Assembly: GCA_903918155.1 (NCBI GenBank)
Contig: CAIXDD010000163.1
Span: forward strand, 1-6,901
DNA: 6,901 nucleotides
Direction: 5' to 3'
DNA from: an uncultured Hyphomicrobiales bacterium
GTDB lineage: Bacteria; Pseudomonadota; Alphaproteobacteria; Rhizobiales; Beijerinckiaceae
Each line of letters opens with the position of its first letter. Position 1 is the stretch's first letter. The position numbers and the translations under genes were made by a program. Below are positions 1 through 5,852 of this stretch, one piece after another. Under the pieces are notes generated by a model. It saw only the letters and a program-made list of their open reading frames with translations, did not search any database and was not told where the DNA came from.

Positions 1-1
1 C

Positions 2-229
2 GCCGCCACGCAAGGGCGCACGACCTTCGTCATCGCCCATCGCCTCGCCACGATCCGCAACGCCGACCGCATCTTCGTGTTCGATCAGGGCCGCGTGGTG
101 GAGACCGGAAATTTCGAGGAGCTGGTCGCGCTCAACGGCCGCTTCGCGACGCTCGCGCGCGCGCAATTCATGACCGATGCGATGGCGCGGGACCATGGCG
201 CGAAAACGGATGCGGCGCCGCAGGCCTGA
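2..229 (+). CDS. ABC exporter (permease-ATPase), C-terminal fragment
   Basis: Only the last 75 codons lie in the window; the gene enters from the left and ends at TGA 227-229. The fragment covers the end of a nucleotide-binding domain. It has the H-loop IAHRL (switch histidine at residue 13 of the fragment), followed by a run in the pattern NADRIFVFDQGRVVETG and then FEELVALNGRFATLARAQF. This pattern is typical of the ATPase end of half-size exporters of the MsbA/NdvA type, where the ATPase is fused behind six membrane helices. The hydrophilic tail after QFM is short. From memory, the closest wording is in Hyphomicrobiales 'glucan ABC transporter ATP-binding protein/permease' entries, so export of a cyclic glucan or lipid-linked glycan is possible but not shown. 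The substrate-defining membrane part is outside the window. It converges on aroKB with a 2-bp gap. Confidence 0.85.
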   Translation, partial: AATQGRTTFVIAHRLATIRNADRIFVFDQGRVVETGNFEELVALNGRFATLARAQFMTDAMARDHGAKTDAAPQA

Positions 230-231
230 CG

Positions 232-2022
232 TCAGCGCGCCAGTTCGTCGGCGAGGAAGGCGCGCACGTCCGACGCGGGCACGCCGCGCGCGATGAAGCT
301 TTGGCCGATTCCGCGCGCCAGAATGAAGGTGAGCGCGCCGCGCGAGACCTTCTTGTCCTGATGCATGGCGTCCAGAATCTCATCGGGCCCCGCGTTCCAG
401 CCCGCGATGTGATCGATGCGCGAAGGCAGGCCCGCCGCGCGCAGATGCGCCTCCGCGCGCTGCGCGTCCGCGAGGCTGCAATGGCCCAGACGCGCGGAGA
501 AGCGCAAGGCGCAGGCGAGCCCGATCGCCACGCCCTCGCCATGCACGAGCCGCGCGCCGTCGAAATGGGTGAGGCTTTCGAGCGCATGGCCGAATGTGTG
601 CCCGAGATTGAGCAAGGCGCGGTCGCCCTGCTCGGTCTCGTCGCGCGCCACGACGGCCGCCTTCGACGCGCAGCTTTTGGCGATGGCTTCCGTCAGCTCG
701 GGCCCGCGGGCGAACACGCCGCGCCAATTGCGTTCGAGCCAGCCGAAAAAGGCCGCGTCGTCGATCAGGCCGTATTTTACGATCTCGGCGTAGCCGGCGC
801 GGAATTCGCGCGCGGGCAAACTAGCGAGCGCGCCCGTGTCGGCGAGCACGAGGCAGGGCTGATAAAAGGCGCCGATCAGATTCTTGCCATGCGCGGAATT
901 GATCGCCGTCTTGCCGCCGACGGAGGAATCGACCTGCGCGAGCAGGCTCGTGGGAATCTGCACGAAGCGCATGCCGCGCCGAATGACGGAGGCGGCGAAG
1001 CCCGCCAGATCGCCCACCACGCCGCCGCCCAGCGCCACCACCGCATCGCCGCGCTCCATGCGCGCGCCGATCACGCCTTCGCACACGCGCTCGAACATCT
1101 CCCAGGATTTCGAACTCTCGCCGGGCGGGATCGTCACCAGCGCATGGCGCAGGCCCGCCGCGTCGAGGCTCGCCTGCAGGGCGGGCAGATGGGCGGCGGC
1201 GAGATGGGAATCGGTGACGATGGCGCAGGCCGAGCCCGGCGCCGCGCGCGCGATATGTTCGCCCGCCTGCGCGATCAGGTCGGGCCCGATCAGAATGTCA
1301 TAGGCGCGCGCGGCCAGCTCCACGCGCACGCGCGCCTGCGGCGCAGACGCGGCGGCGTGGGCGGCGTCGGCGCGATGCGCAAGCCCGCTCGCAAGTCCAC
1401 TCGCATCTGCGCGCCCGCCTTCAAGCGCGGCGATGATCGCCTCCACCACCGCCTCGTGCGGGCCTTCCTTCGATTCGATGGTGAAGTCGGCCTGCGCATA
1501 GACCGGATAACGCTCCTCGATCAGCCGGCGCATGGTCGCTTCCGCGTCCACATCCGCCAGTAGCGGGCGATTGTTGCGCTTGCGCACCCGGCGCAGCAGC
1601 ACGTCGACGTCGGCCTTCAGCCAGATCGACACGCCCTGGCGGGCGATGGCCTCGCGCGTCTGCGCAGCCATGAAGGCGCCCCCGCCTGTCGCGATCACGC
1701 GCTGGCGCTCGCCCAGCAGGCGCGCCACCACGCGCCGCTCGCCGTCGCGGAAATAGGCCTCGCCATGCTTGGCGAAAATATCGGCGATGGTCATGCCCGC
1801 CGCCGATTCGATCTCCGCGTCGGCGTCCACGAAATCCAGGCCCAGCCGATGCGCGAGGCGCCGGCCCACGGATGTCTTGCCCGAGCCCATCATGCCCACC
1901 AGCACGAGCGAACGCCCGCCGAGCCGGCGCACCAAGGCTGCCGCGCGCGAATCCGCGTGGGGGCCGGGCTGGCCGGAAGAAGCGCTGCGCTCCGCGCCGG
2001 AGGTGTCGTCCATCGCCTGCAT
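232..2022 (-). CDS. aroKB: Bifunctional shikimate kinase / 3-dehydroquinate synthase (AroK-AroB fusion)
   Basis: One frame of about 596 residues carries two shikimate-pathway enzymes. The kinase half (about 36-200) phosphorylates shikimate with ATP. It shows Walker A GMMGSGKTS (43-51), the shikimate-site DADAEIE (66-72), GGGAF (113-117) and the lid run RNNRPLL (149-155). The synthase half (about 232-596) converts DAHP to 3-dehydroquinate with NAD and a divalent metal. It shows PPGESSKS, the NAD-site GGGVVGD (332-338), SSVGGKTAIN (366-375) and the expected metal ligands E413, H475 and H494. The halves are joined by an Ala/Gly-rich linker of about 30 residues (202-231) with no stop or Met. A GTG at residue 232 or 234 could start a separate AroB, but no Shine-Dalgarno is seen there. 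The start is ATG 2022 or ATG 2013; neither has a strong ribosome site and no in-frame stop bounds the start closely. Both activities look intact. The kinase-synthase order matches the separate aroK-aroB operon of relatives, suggesting fusion by stop-codon loss. Confidence 0.95.
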   Translation of the reverse strand: MQAMDDTSGAERSASSGQPGPHADSRAAALVRRLGGRSLVLVGMMGSGKTSVGRRLAHRLGLDFVDADAEIESAAGMTIADIFAKHGEAYFRDGERRVVARLLGERQRVIATGGGAFMAAQTREAIARQGVSIWLKADVDVLLRRVRKRNNRPLLADVDAEATMRRLIEERYPVYAQADFTIESKEGPHEAVVEAIIAALEGGRADASGLASGLAHRADAAHAAASAPQARVRVELAARAYDILIGPDLIAQAGEHIARAAPGSACAIVTDSHLAAAHLPALQASLDAAGLRHALVTIPPGESSKSWEMFERVCEGVIGARMERGDAVVALGGGVVGDLAGFAASVIRRGMRFVQIPTSLLAQVDSSVGGKTAINSAHGKNLIGAFYQPCLVLADTGALASLPAREFRAGYAEIVKYGLIDDAAFFGWLERNWRGVFARGPELTEAIAKSCASKAAVVARDETEQGDRALLNLGHTFGHALESLTHFDGARLVHGEGVAIGLACALRFSARLGHCSLADAQRAEAHLRAAGLPSRIDHIAGWNAGPDEILDAMHQDKKVSRGALTFILARGIGQSFIARGVPASDVRAFLADELAR

Positions 2023-2162
2023 GGCGCCGGCATACCACGTCGCGGCGGCGGATTTAAGCGGCGCCGGGTCGATTGGGGCCGCGCCCGCTTGCCTTCCCGC
2101 CCCGACCATTTGATAAGCGGACGGCGGGCGGCGCATGTTCGGTCGGTCACGCAGGGTCTCTG
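2023..2162. promoter_or_regulatory. Divergent intergenic region between aroKB and the small membrane protein-xerD pair
   Basis: These 140 bp separate two genes read away from each other and should hold promoters for both. For the rightward pair, a possible sigma-70-like promoter is TTGCCT at 2089-2094, a 17-bp spacer, and GATAAG at 2112-2117, each matching four of six consensus positions. It would start transcription roughly 35-40 bases before the ATG at 2163. For aroKB, the only AT-rich stretch close to the start is TTAAAT around 2051-2056, with no convincing -35 partner. No operator-like dyad stands out. The promoter call is an inference from weak matches. Confidence 0.35.
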
Positions 2163-2306
2163 ATGCCAAGTCTCGTGCGGTTTCTCCTGGTGCTGGGCGT
2201 GCTGGCCGGCCTTGCGTGGGGCGGAATGGCGGCGCTCGTGGCCTTCGTCGAGCCCGAACCCCGCGAGATGAGCCAGACCGTGCCGCCCAACCGCCTGAAC
2301 CGCTGA
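2163..2306 (+). CDS. Small single-pass membrane protein, 47 residues, upstream of xerD
   Basis: The protein starts MPSLVRFLLVLGVLAGLAWG and has one hydrophobic segment at about residues 4-29. It is followed by a polar tail with FVEPEPREM and a proline/arginine-rich end. No catalytic motif is present, and the function is unknown. The start at ATG 2163 is supported by AGGG at 2153-2156, six bases upstream. The frame stays open upstream to 2073, but that leader does not look like protein. The stop is seven bases before the xerD ATG, so the two genes are probably cotranscribed and perhaps translationally coupled. From memory, short proteins with a similar TM segment plus 'FVEP..REM' tail sit before xerD in other Hyphomicrobiales, which argues for a real, conserved gene; I could not check this. 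The predicted orientation is N-in, with the tail in the periplasm, which is an inference from the positive-inside rule and weak here. Confidence 0.75.
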   Translation: MPSLVRFLLVLGVLAGLAWGGMAALVAFVEPEPREMSQTVPPNRLNR

Positions 2307-2313
2307 GCGCGCC

Positions 2314-3354
2314 ATGGGCGGCGAAAGCGGGACGCGCAAGAAAGAGACGCGCAAGAACGAGGCTCGCAAGAAAGAGGCTCGCAAGAACGAGGCGAACGGC
2401 CCGGGAGGCGGTCCGCCCGGAACGGATCTCGCGGTCCTGTTCCTCGACATGGCGGCGGCCGAGCGCGGCGCGGCCCGCAACACGATCGAGGCCTATCGGC
2501 GCGACCTGCGCGATTACCTGAGCTTTCTGGCCCTGCGCGGGGGCGCGCCCGCCACGGCGACCGCCGATCTGGTGCGCGGCTGGATCGCCGATCTGCATGC
2601 GCGCGGGCTCCAGCCCGCATCGGCCGCGCGGCGGCTCTCCTGCGTGCGCCAGTTCCACAAGTTTCTCTACGCCGAGGGCCTGCGCGGCGACGACCCGACG
2701 GGCGTCGTCGACGCGCCGCGCCGCGTGCGCCCGTTGCCGAAAGTGCTCGGCGTGCAGGAAGTGGACCGCCTGCTCGCCGGCGCCCGCGAGGGATTGGACG
2801 ATCCCGCCCGCCCCGCCGCCCAGCGCCTGCGCGCCGCGCGCATGACCTGCCTGCTGGAGACGCTCTACGCCACGGGCCTGCGCGTCTCCGAACTCGTGTC
2901 CCTGCCGCGCGCCGCCGCCCATGCGCGCGATCCCCTGCTCGTCATCAAGGGCAAGGGCGGGCGCGAACGGCTGACGCCGCTGTCGGAGCCGGCGCGCGCG
3001 GCCATGGGCGTCTATCTGCGCCTGCTGGCGGACGCCAAGCCCGATCTGGCGAAAAGCCATTGGCTGTTTCCCGCCGACAGCGAAAGCGGCCATCTCACCC
3101 GGCAAGCCTTCGCGCGCGACCTGAAAGACGCCGCGATCGCAGCAGGGCTCGCGCCCGCGCGCGTGAGCCCGCATGTGCTGCGCCACGCCTTCGCCAGCCA
3201 TCTGCTGCAAAATGGCGCGGATCTGCGCGTGGTGCAGGAGCTTCTCGGCCATGCCGACGTTTCGACCACGCAGATTTACACCCATGTGCTCGACGAGCGC
3301 ATGAAGGCCATGGTGCGCGACCTGCACCCGCTGAACGACGGCGGCGAACGCTGA
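2314..3354 (+). CDS. xerD: Tyrosine site-specific recombinase XerD
   Basis: This 346-residue protein should act with XerC at the dif site to resolve chromosome dimers at the septum. The N-terminal SAM-like core-binding domain spans about 38-125 (VLFLDMAAAERGAARNTIEAY). The catalytic domain spans about 145-340. All expected active-site residues are visible: R190 (ATGLRVSEL), K214 (IKGKGGRER), H287 and R290 (SPHVLRHAFASH), H313 (LLGHADVSTTQ) and the nucleophile Y322 (IYTH). The protein is some 35-45 residues longer than usual XerD because of a charged N-terminal extension (residues 7-27) made of five-residue repeats. ATG 2314 is the only Met start before the core domain; the next, M46, would delete the first core residues. 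There is no clear Shine-Dalgarno, so translation may be coupled to the small gene that stops seven bases upstream. XerD rather than XerC is assigned from motif wording and gene context, so some ambiguity remains. Confidence 0.93.
   Translation: MGGESGTRKKETRKNEARKKEARKNEANGPGGGPPGTDLAVLFLDMAAAERGAARNTIEAYRRDLRDYLSFLALRGGAPATATADLVRGWIADLHARGLQPASAARRLSCVRQFHKFLYAEGLRGDDPTGVVDAPRRVRPLPKVLGVQEVDRLLAGAREGLDDPARPAAQRLRAARMTCLLETLYATGLRVSELVSLPRAAAHARDPLLVIKGKGGRERLTPLSEPARAAMGVYLRLLADAKPDLAKSHWLFPADSESGHLTRQAFARDLKDAAIAAGLAPARVSPHVLRHAFASHLLQNGADLRVVQELLGHADVSTTQIYTHVLDERMKAMVRDLHPLNDGGER
2332..2391 (+). repeat. Four in-frame 15-bp tandem repeats in the 5' end of xerD
   Basis: Four consecutive 15-base units lie at 2332-2346, 2347-2361, 2362-2376 and 2377-2391: ACGCGCAAGAAAGAG, ACGCGCAAGAACGAG, GCTCGCAAGAAAGAG and GCTCGCAAGAACGAG. 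Units 1 and 2 begin ACG while 3 and 4 begin GCT. Units 1 and 3 end AAAGAG while 2 and 4 end AACGAG. The array therefore also reads as a 30-bp unit repeated twice with four mismatches. It encodes the five-residue motif (T/A)RK(K/N)E four times. The unit length is a multiple of three, so copy-number change would keep the frame. Confidence 0.95.
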
Positions 3355-3358
3355 GGCG

Positions 3359-4273
3359 CTAGTGCGCGCGCTGCGCGGTGAACCGGGCGGCCGCCGCCAG
3401 AACGCCGCCGCGCGCCCCGAACGGCGCCAGCGCGTCCACCGCCTGCTGGGCGAGATCGTCGCGAAGCGCGCGCGCGGCCGCAAGCCCCAGCGCGCCGACC
3501 AGCGTGCCCTTGTTGCGGCCCGCGTCCTTCGCCACGCGCTTGCCCATGGCCGCCTCGTCGCCTTCCGCGTCGAGAATGTCGTCGGCGATCTGGAAGGCCT
3601 GTCCCAGCGCGCGCCCATAGGCGACCAGCGCCGCGCGCTCCTGCGCGCCCGCCCCGCCATAGATCGCGCCCGCTTCCGCCGCGAAACGCAGAAGCGCGCC
3701 GGTCTTCATCGCCTGCAGCAAGGCGATCTGCTCGCGCGACAGCGGCTCGCCCGAGGCCTCGGCGGCGAGATCGAGCATTTGCCCGCCCGCCATGCCGCCC
3801 AGGCCCGCAGCGCGCGCCAGGCCCAGCGTCAGCTCGCAGCGCACCTGCGCGTCCGGATGGGTCGCGGCGTCCGCCATCACGTCGAACGCATAGGTGAGCA
3901 GGGAATCGCCCGCCAGAATCGCGGTCGCCTCGTCGAAGGCGCGATGGTTGGTCGGCCGCCCGCGGCGCAGGTCGTCGTCGTCCATCGCCGGCAGGTCGTC
4001 ATGGATGAGGGAATAGCAATGGACCATCTCCAGCGCGCAAGCCGCGCGCAGCACGCCCTCGCCCTGCGCGCCGAACAAAGCGGCGCTTTCGATCAGCAGG
4101 AAAGGCCGCAGCCGCTTGCCCCCGTCGAGCGCGGAATAGCGCATGGCGGCCAGCAGCCGCGCGGGCCGGGCCTGCTCGCCGGGCGAAAGCTCGGGCTTGA
4201 GCAGACGGTCGAGCGTCCGCTCCACCTCTTGCGCGGCGGCGACCAGCCGCTTCGTGAAGGCATCCTGCGCCAC
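3359..4273 (-). CDS. ispA: Polyprenyl (farnesyl-type) diphosphate synthase
   Basis: This 304-residue protein condenses IPP with allylic diphosphates to make farnesyl (or similar short-chain) diphosphate for quinones, undecaprenol and hopanoids. It has the IPP-site GGKRLRP (51-57), the first aspartate-rich motif in the long DDxxxxD form, DDLPAMDDDD (92-101), a KTG run (190-192), QAFQIADDILD with the second aspartate-rich motif DDILD (231-235), and K250-region AKDAGRNKGT. The pair Tyr-Ser five and four residues before the first motif matches E. coli IspA, which makes the C15 product; a longer product cannot be excluded. The frame is open up to a TTG at 4333, but GTG 4273 is chosen because GAGGAG lies six bases before it and the resulting length fits the family. 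It converges on xerD with a 4-bp gap and diverges from rpmF. No xseB-like gene precedes it, unlike the E. coli arrangement. Confidence 0.93.
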   Translation of the reverse strand: MAQDAFTKRLVAAAQEVERTLDRLLKPELSPGEQARPARLLAAMRYSALDGGKRLRPFLLIESAALFGAQGEGVLRAACALEMVHCYSLIHDDLPAMDDDDLRRGRPTNHRAFDEATAILAGDSLLTYAFDVMADAATHPDAQVRCELTLGLARAAGLGGMAGGQMLDLAAEASGEPLSREQIALLQAMKTGALLRFAAEAGAIYGGAGAQERAALVAYGRALGQAFQIADDILDAEGDEAAMGKRVAKDAGRNKGTLVGALGLAAARALRDDLAQQAVDALAPFGARGGVLAAAARFTAQRAH

Positions 4274-4279
4274 GCTTCG

Positions 4280-4285
4280 CTCCTC
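4280..4285 (-). promoter_or_regulatory. Ribosome-binding site that fixes the ispA start
   Basis: Read leftward, GAGGAG is followed by six bases and then GTG at 4273-4271. This is the best Shine-Dalgarno in the window. The upstream TTG at 4333 has a GGAG only one base away, which is too close to work well, so the internal GTG is preferred and the protein loses the 20 leading residues. Confidence 0.8.
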
Positions 4286-4307
4286 AATCGCCGGTGACGG
4301 CTCTGGA

Positions 4308-4333
4308 TTGACGCCAGGCGGGGCCAGCGTCAA
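4308..4333. promoter_or_regulatory. TTGACGC inverted repeat upstream of ispA
   Basis: TTGACGC at 4308-4314 and its exact reverse complement GCGTCAA at 4327-4333 form a perfect 7-bp dyad around a 12-base spacer. It lies 35-60 bases before the ispA GTG, in the ispA/rpmF divergent region. Each arm contains TTGACG, a good -35 match, one facing each way. The leftward arm would place a -10 near 4305-4310 (CAATCC), which is weak. This could be a -35 element, an operator or chance; the arrangement is seen directly, the role is inferred. Confidence 0.3.
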
Positions 4334-4386
4334 GCTCCGCCGATCCGCCGCGCGCGCCCGCCGCCGCCCGGCTGCGCCTGTTTCGC

Positions 4387-4406
4387 GCGCCCCGCCGCAG
4401 GGGCGC
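4387..4406. other. GC-rich hairpin in the ispA/rpmF intergenic region
   Basis: GCGCCCC at 4387-4393 pairs perfectly with GGGGCGC at 4400-4406 around a six-base loop. No T-run follows on either strand, so it is not an intrinsic terminator. It lies about 107 bases before the rpmF ATG. It could be inside an rpmF leader or just upstream of the promoter. The rest of the 239-bp region (4274-4512) shows no gene. TTGTAT at 4427-4432 with TGAAAA at 4451-4456 is a weak promoter candidate for rpmF. Confidence 0.3.
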
Positions 4407-4512
4407 TAGCCAATGGCGCGGTTTCGTTGTATGGACGCCGCTGGATTTCCTGAAAAGTCGGGGTCGAACGGGCTTGAGCGCAGGCCCGCCGCCGCCCGCA
4501 TTGGAGACGATT

Positions 4513-4701
4513 ATGGCTGTTCCGAGAAGAAAAACCTCGCCGTCGCGTCGCGGAATGCGCCGCTCGGCCGACGCCCTCGCCGCCCCGACCTATGTCGAGG
4601 ACAAGGATTCCGGCGAATTGCGCCGCCCGCACCACGTCGATCTGAAGACCGGCATGTATCGCGGCCGCCAGATCCTGACGCCGAAGTCCAAGGACGCCTG
4701 A
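4513..4701 (+). CDS. rpmF: 50S ribosomal protein L32
   Basis: This complete 62-residue protein begins MAVPRRKTSPSRRGMRRSAD and continues with PTYVEDKDSGELRRPHHVDLKTGMYRGRQ, the usual bacterial L32 pattern (written here only as its diagnostic pieces PRRKTSPSRRG and RRPHHVDLKTGMYRG). L32 is a small basic component of the large ribosomal subunit. It contains no cysteine, so it is the zinc-free form. The start at ATG 4513 follows GGAG at 4503-4506 with a six-base gap. The frame is open back to 4474, but the extra residues are not L32-like. It is monocistronic: a strong terminator begins 34 bases after the stop. In many relatives rpmF follows mtgA; here the upstream neighbour is the divergent ispA instead. 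Confidence 0.97.
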   Translation: MAVPRRKTSPSRRGMRRSADALAAPTYVEDKDSGELRRPHHVDLKTGMYRGRQILTPKSKDA

Positions 4702-4735
4702 GGCGCCCCGCAGCGCCCCGGCGCCGCATGTCTTG

Positions 4736-4765
4736 AAGGCCGGCCTCGCGCCGGCCTTTTTCTTT
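4736..4765 (+). terminator. Intrinsic terminator of rpmF
   Basis: AAGGCCGGC (4736-4744) pairs perfectly with GCCGGCCTT (4750-4758) around a five-base loop, followed by TTTCTTT. The 9-bp GC stem and T-run are a classic Rho-independent terminator for rightward transcription from rpmF. On the other strand the stem is followed by few T residues, so it would serve the leftward Mrr gene (stop at 4787) only weakly. Confidence 0.9.
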
Positions 4766-4786
4766 GGCGCGCGCCTTGCGCGGCCC

Positions 4787-5794
4787 TCAACTCTCCCCGT
4801 CCGCGCCGCCCACGTCGGGCACGAGCACCCGGCGCAAGGGAATCTGCCGGCGCCGCCGCGGATCGAGCTGATCGTAATGTTTCTGGATCAGCGCGATGAA
4901 TTCGAGCCCGTTCAGCAGGCGGATATTGGAGCGCGTGCGCGCGAAATCGAGCGCGCCCGCCGAATAGCCCCCCGTGGTGATGAACACGCCGACGTCGCGA
5001 TCGGGAATCATCGCGCTGAAGGATTTCACCGGATCGGCGCCGATGTTTCCGTCATGCGCCTTCACCTGAATCTTCAGGATCGGCGGCTCGATTCCCAATT
5101 CGTCGCGATGGGCGATCACGTCGATGCCGTCGTCGCGCGTCTTGCGCGTGGTGCGCGCGCGATAGCCCATGGCGCGAAAGACGTCGGCCACCAGCGGCTC
5201 CATGGGAAAGCCCTTGAATTGCGTGCGCAGCCGCCGGGCGATGAAATCATTCGTGGCCTCTGCGATGTCGCGCAGCGCATTCGCCTCCGGCTCGTCCTCG
5301 CAAGCCTCCGCATGGGCCTCGAACTTGCGCCAGAACTCATGCGCGAACGAGCGCACCTCGAACAGCGACAGCGTGGAGCCCAGCTCGTAGAGCGCGCCGG
5401 GGGTGAATTCGTCGCGGCTCAGCCGCCCGAACCAGCGCACGGCGCGACGATGCGCGAAGGCCTTGCCGTCCTGCACGTCATAGACATAGGGACCGACGAT
5501 CTCGCCCCAGCGCAGCGTGCGGTCGCTCTTGCGCGGATAGATGACGCGATGGCCGATGCGCATCTCATGCACGAAGCGATAGACCTGCCCCGCAAGCGCG
5601 GGCGCCGAAGCCGCCAGCTCCTCGTCGGCGCCGTTGCGAAAGGCTTCCTTGAAGGCGCCGCGCGTGGGCGGCAGGCTGCTCGCGTCGCCGTCCATCTCGA
5701 CGCAGGACAGCGCGACATGCTCCTGCTCGATGAAGATGGAATCCGCCTGCCCCGCGCTTCCCGCCCGGATCGCCCAGATGCGCGTGTCCTGCAT
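4787..5794 (-). CDS. Mrr-family restriction endonuclease (probable type IV), with N-terminal PUA/EVE-like domain
   Basis: This 335-residue protein has two parts. The C-terminal half (about 184-305) is an Mrr-type PD-(D/E)xK nuclease: FPMEPLVADVFRAMGY with E199, then DDGIDVIA with catalytic D225, then ILKIQVK with Q243 and K245, then GVFITTGGYS. Mrr enzymes cut DNA carrying modified bases; no cognate methylase is visible. The N-terminal part (about 5-105) starts IWAIRAG and has a middle YRFVHEMRIGHRVIYPRK and WGEIVGPYVYD. This resembles the PUA/EVE-like domain that precedes Mrr domains in some proteins and may read the modified base; this part is an inference. A predicted helical linker (about 140-183) joins the two. 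ATG 5794 is chosen over GTG 5821 because AGGGGG lies eight bases before it. TTGACC at 5847-5852 could be its -35. It stands alone between two terminators, suggesting an independently expressed accessory gene. Confidence 0.88.
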   Translation of the reverse strand: MQDTRIWAIRAGSAGQADSIFIEQEHVALSCVEMDGDASSLPPTRGAFKEAFRNGADEELAASAPALAGQVYRFVHEMRIGHRVIYPRKSDRTLRWGEIVGPYVYDVQDGKAFAHRRAVRWFGRLSRDEFTPGALYELGSTLSLFEVRSFAHEFWRKFEAHAEACEDEPEANALRDIAEATNDFIARRLRTQFKGFPMEPLVADVFRAMGYRARTTRKTRDDGIDVIAHRDELGIEPPILKIQVKAHDGNIGADPVKSFSAMIPDRDVGVFITTGGYSAGALDFARTRSNIRLLNGLEFIALIQKHYDQLDPRRRRQIPLRRVLVPDVGGADGES

Positions 5795-5802
5795 GTGTCT
5801 CG

Positions 5803-5808
5803 CCCCCT
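5803..5808 (-). promoter_or_regulatory. Ribosome-binding site that fixes the Mrr-like gene start
   Basis: Read leftward, AGGGGG is followed by eight bases and then ATG at 5794. The alternative GTG at 5821, nine codons further upstream, has no purine-rich site in front of it. The shorter product also begins right before the IWAIRAG run expected at the domain start. Confidence 0.7.
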
Positions 5809-5852
5809 GCTTCACGCGCACGAGGGTTCGCCGCCGCCTTGGTTAAGGTCAA

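Noticed and set aside
301..1563. 420-residue plus-strand open frame opposite aroKB
   Set aside because: It has no recognisable motif and covers exactly the codons of a strongly supported gene on the other strand; a GC-driven shadow.
2332..2391. CRISPR-like or transposon-end repeat
   Set aside because: The units are contiguous, 15 bp long, without spacers and in frame with a coding sequence, so they are a coding tandem repeat.
2023..3660. Open minus-strand frame of some 546 codons upstream of the aroKB start, antisense to the small gene, xerD and the ispA end
   Set aside because: It is in frame with aroKB, so it lengthens the reading frame to 1142 codons, but the translation is low-complexity and Arg/Ala/Gly-rich with no domain, and it lies opposite a well-supported xerD. 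It reflects stop-codon scarcity in GC-rich DNA.
3362..4297. 311-residue plus-strand open frame opposite ispA
   Set aside because: Arg/Gln/His-rich translation with no domain, mirrored from the ispA codons.
4330..4635. 101-residue minus-strand frame over the ispA/rpmF intergenic region and rpmF
   Set aside because: It overlaps the certain rpmF gene and has no recognisable sequence; I also looked for remnants of mtgA in the intergenic part and saw none.
4787..5794. A multi-gene restriction or defence island
   Set aside because: Only a single Mrr-like gene is present; no methylase, specificity subunit, transposase or other defence gene lies on either side within the window.
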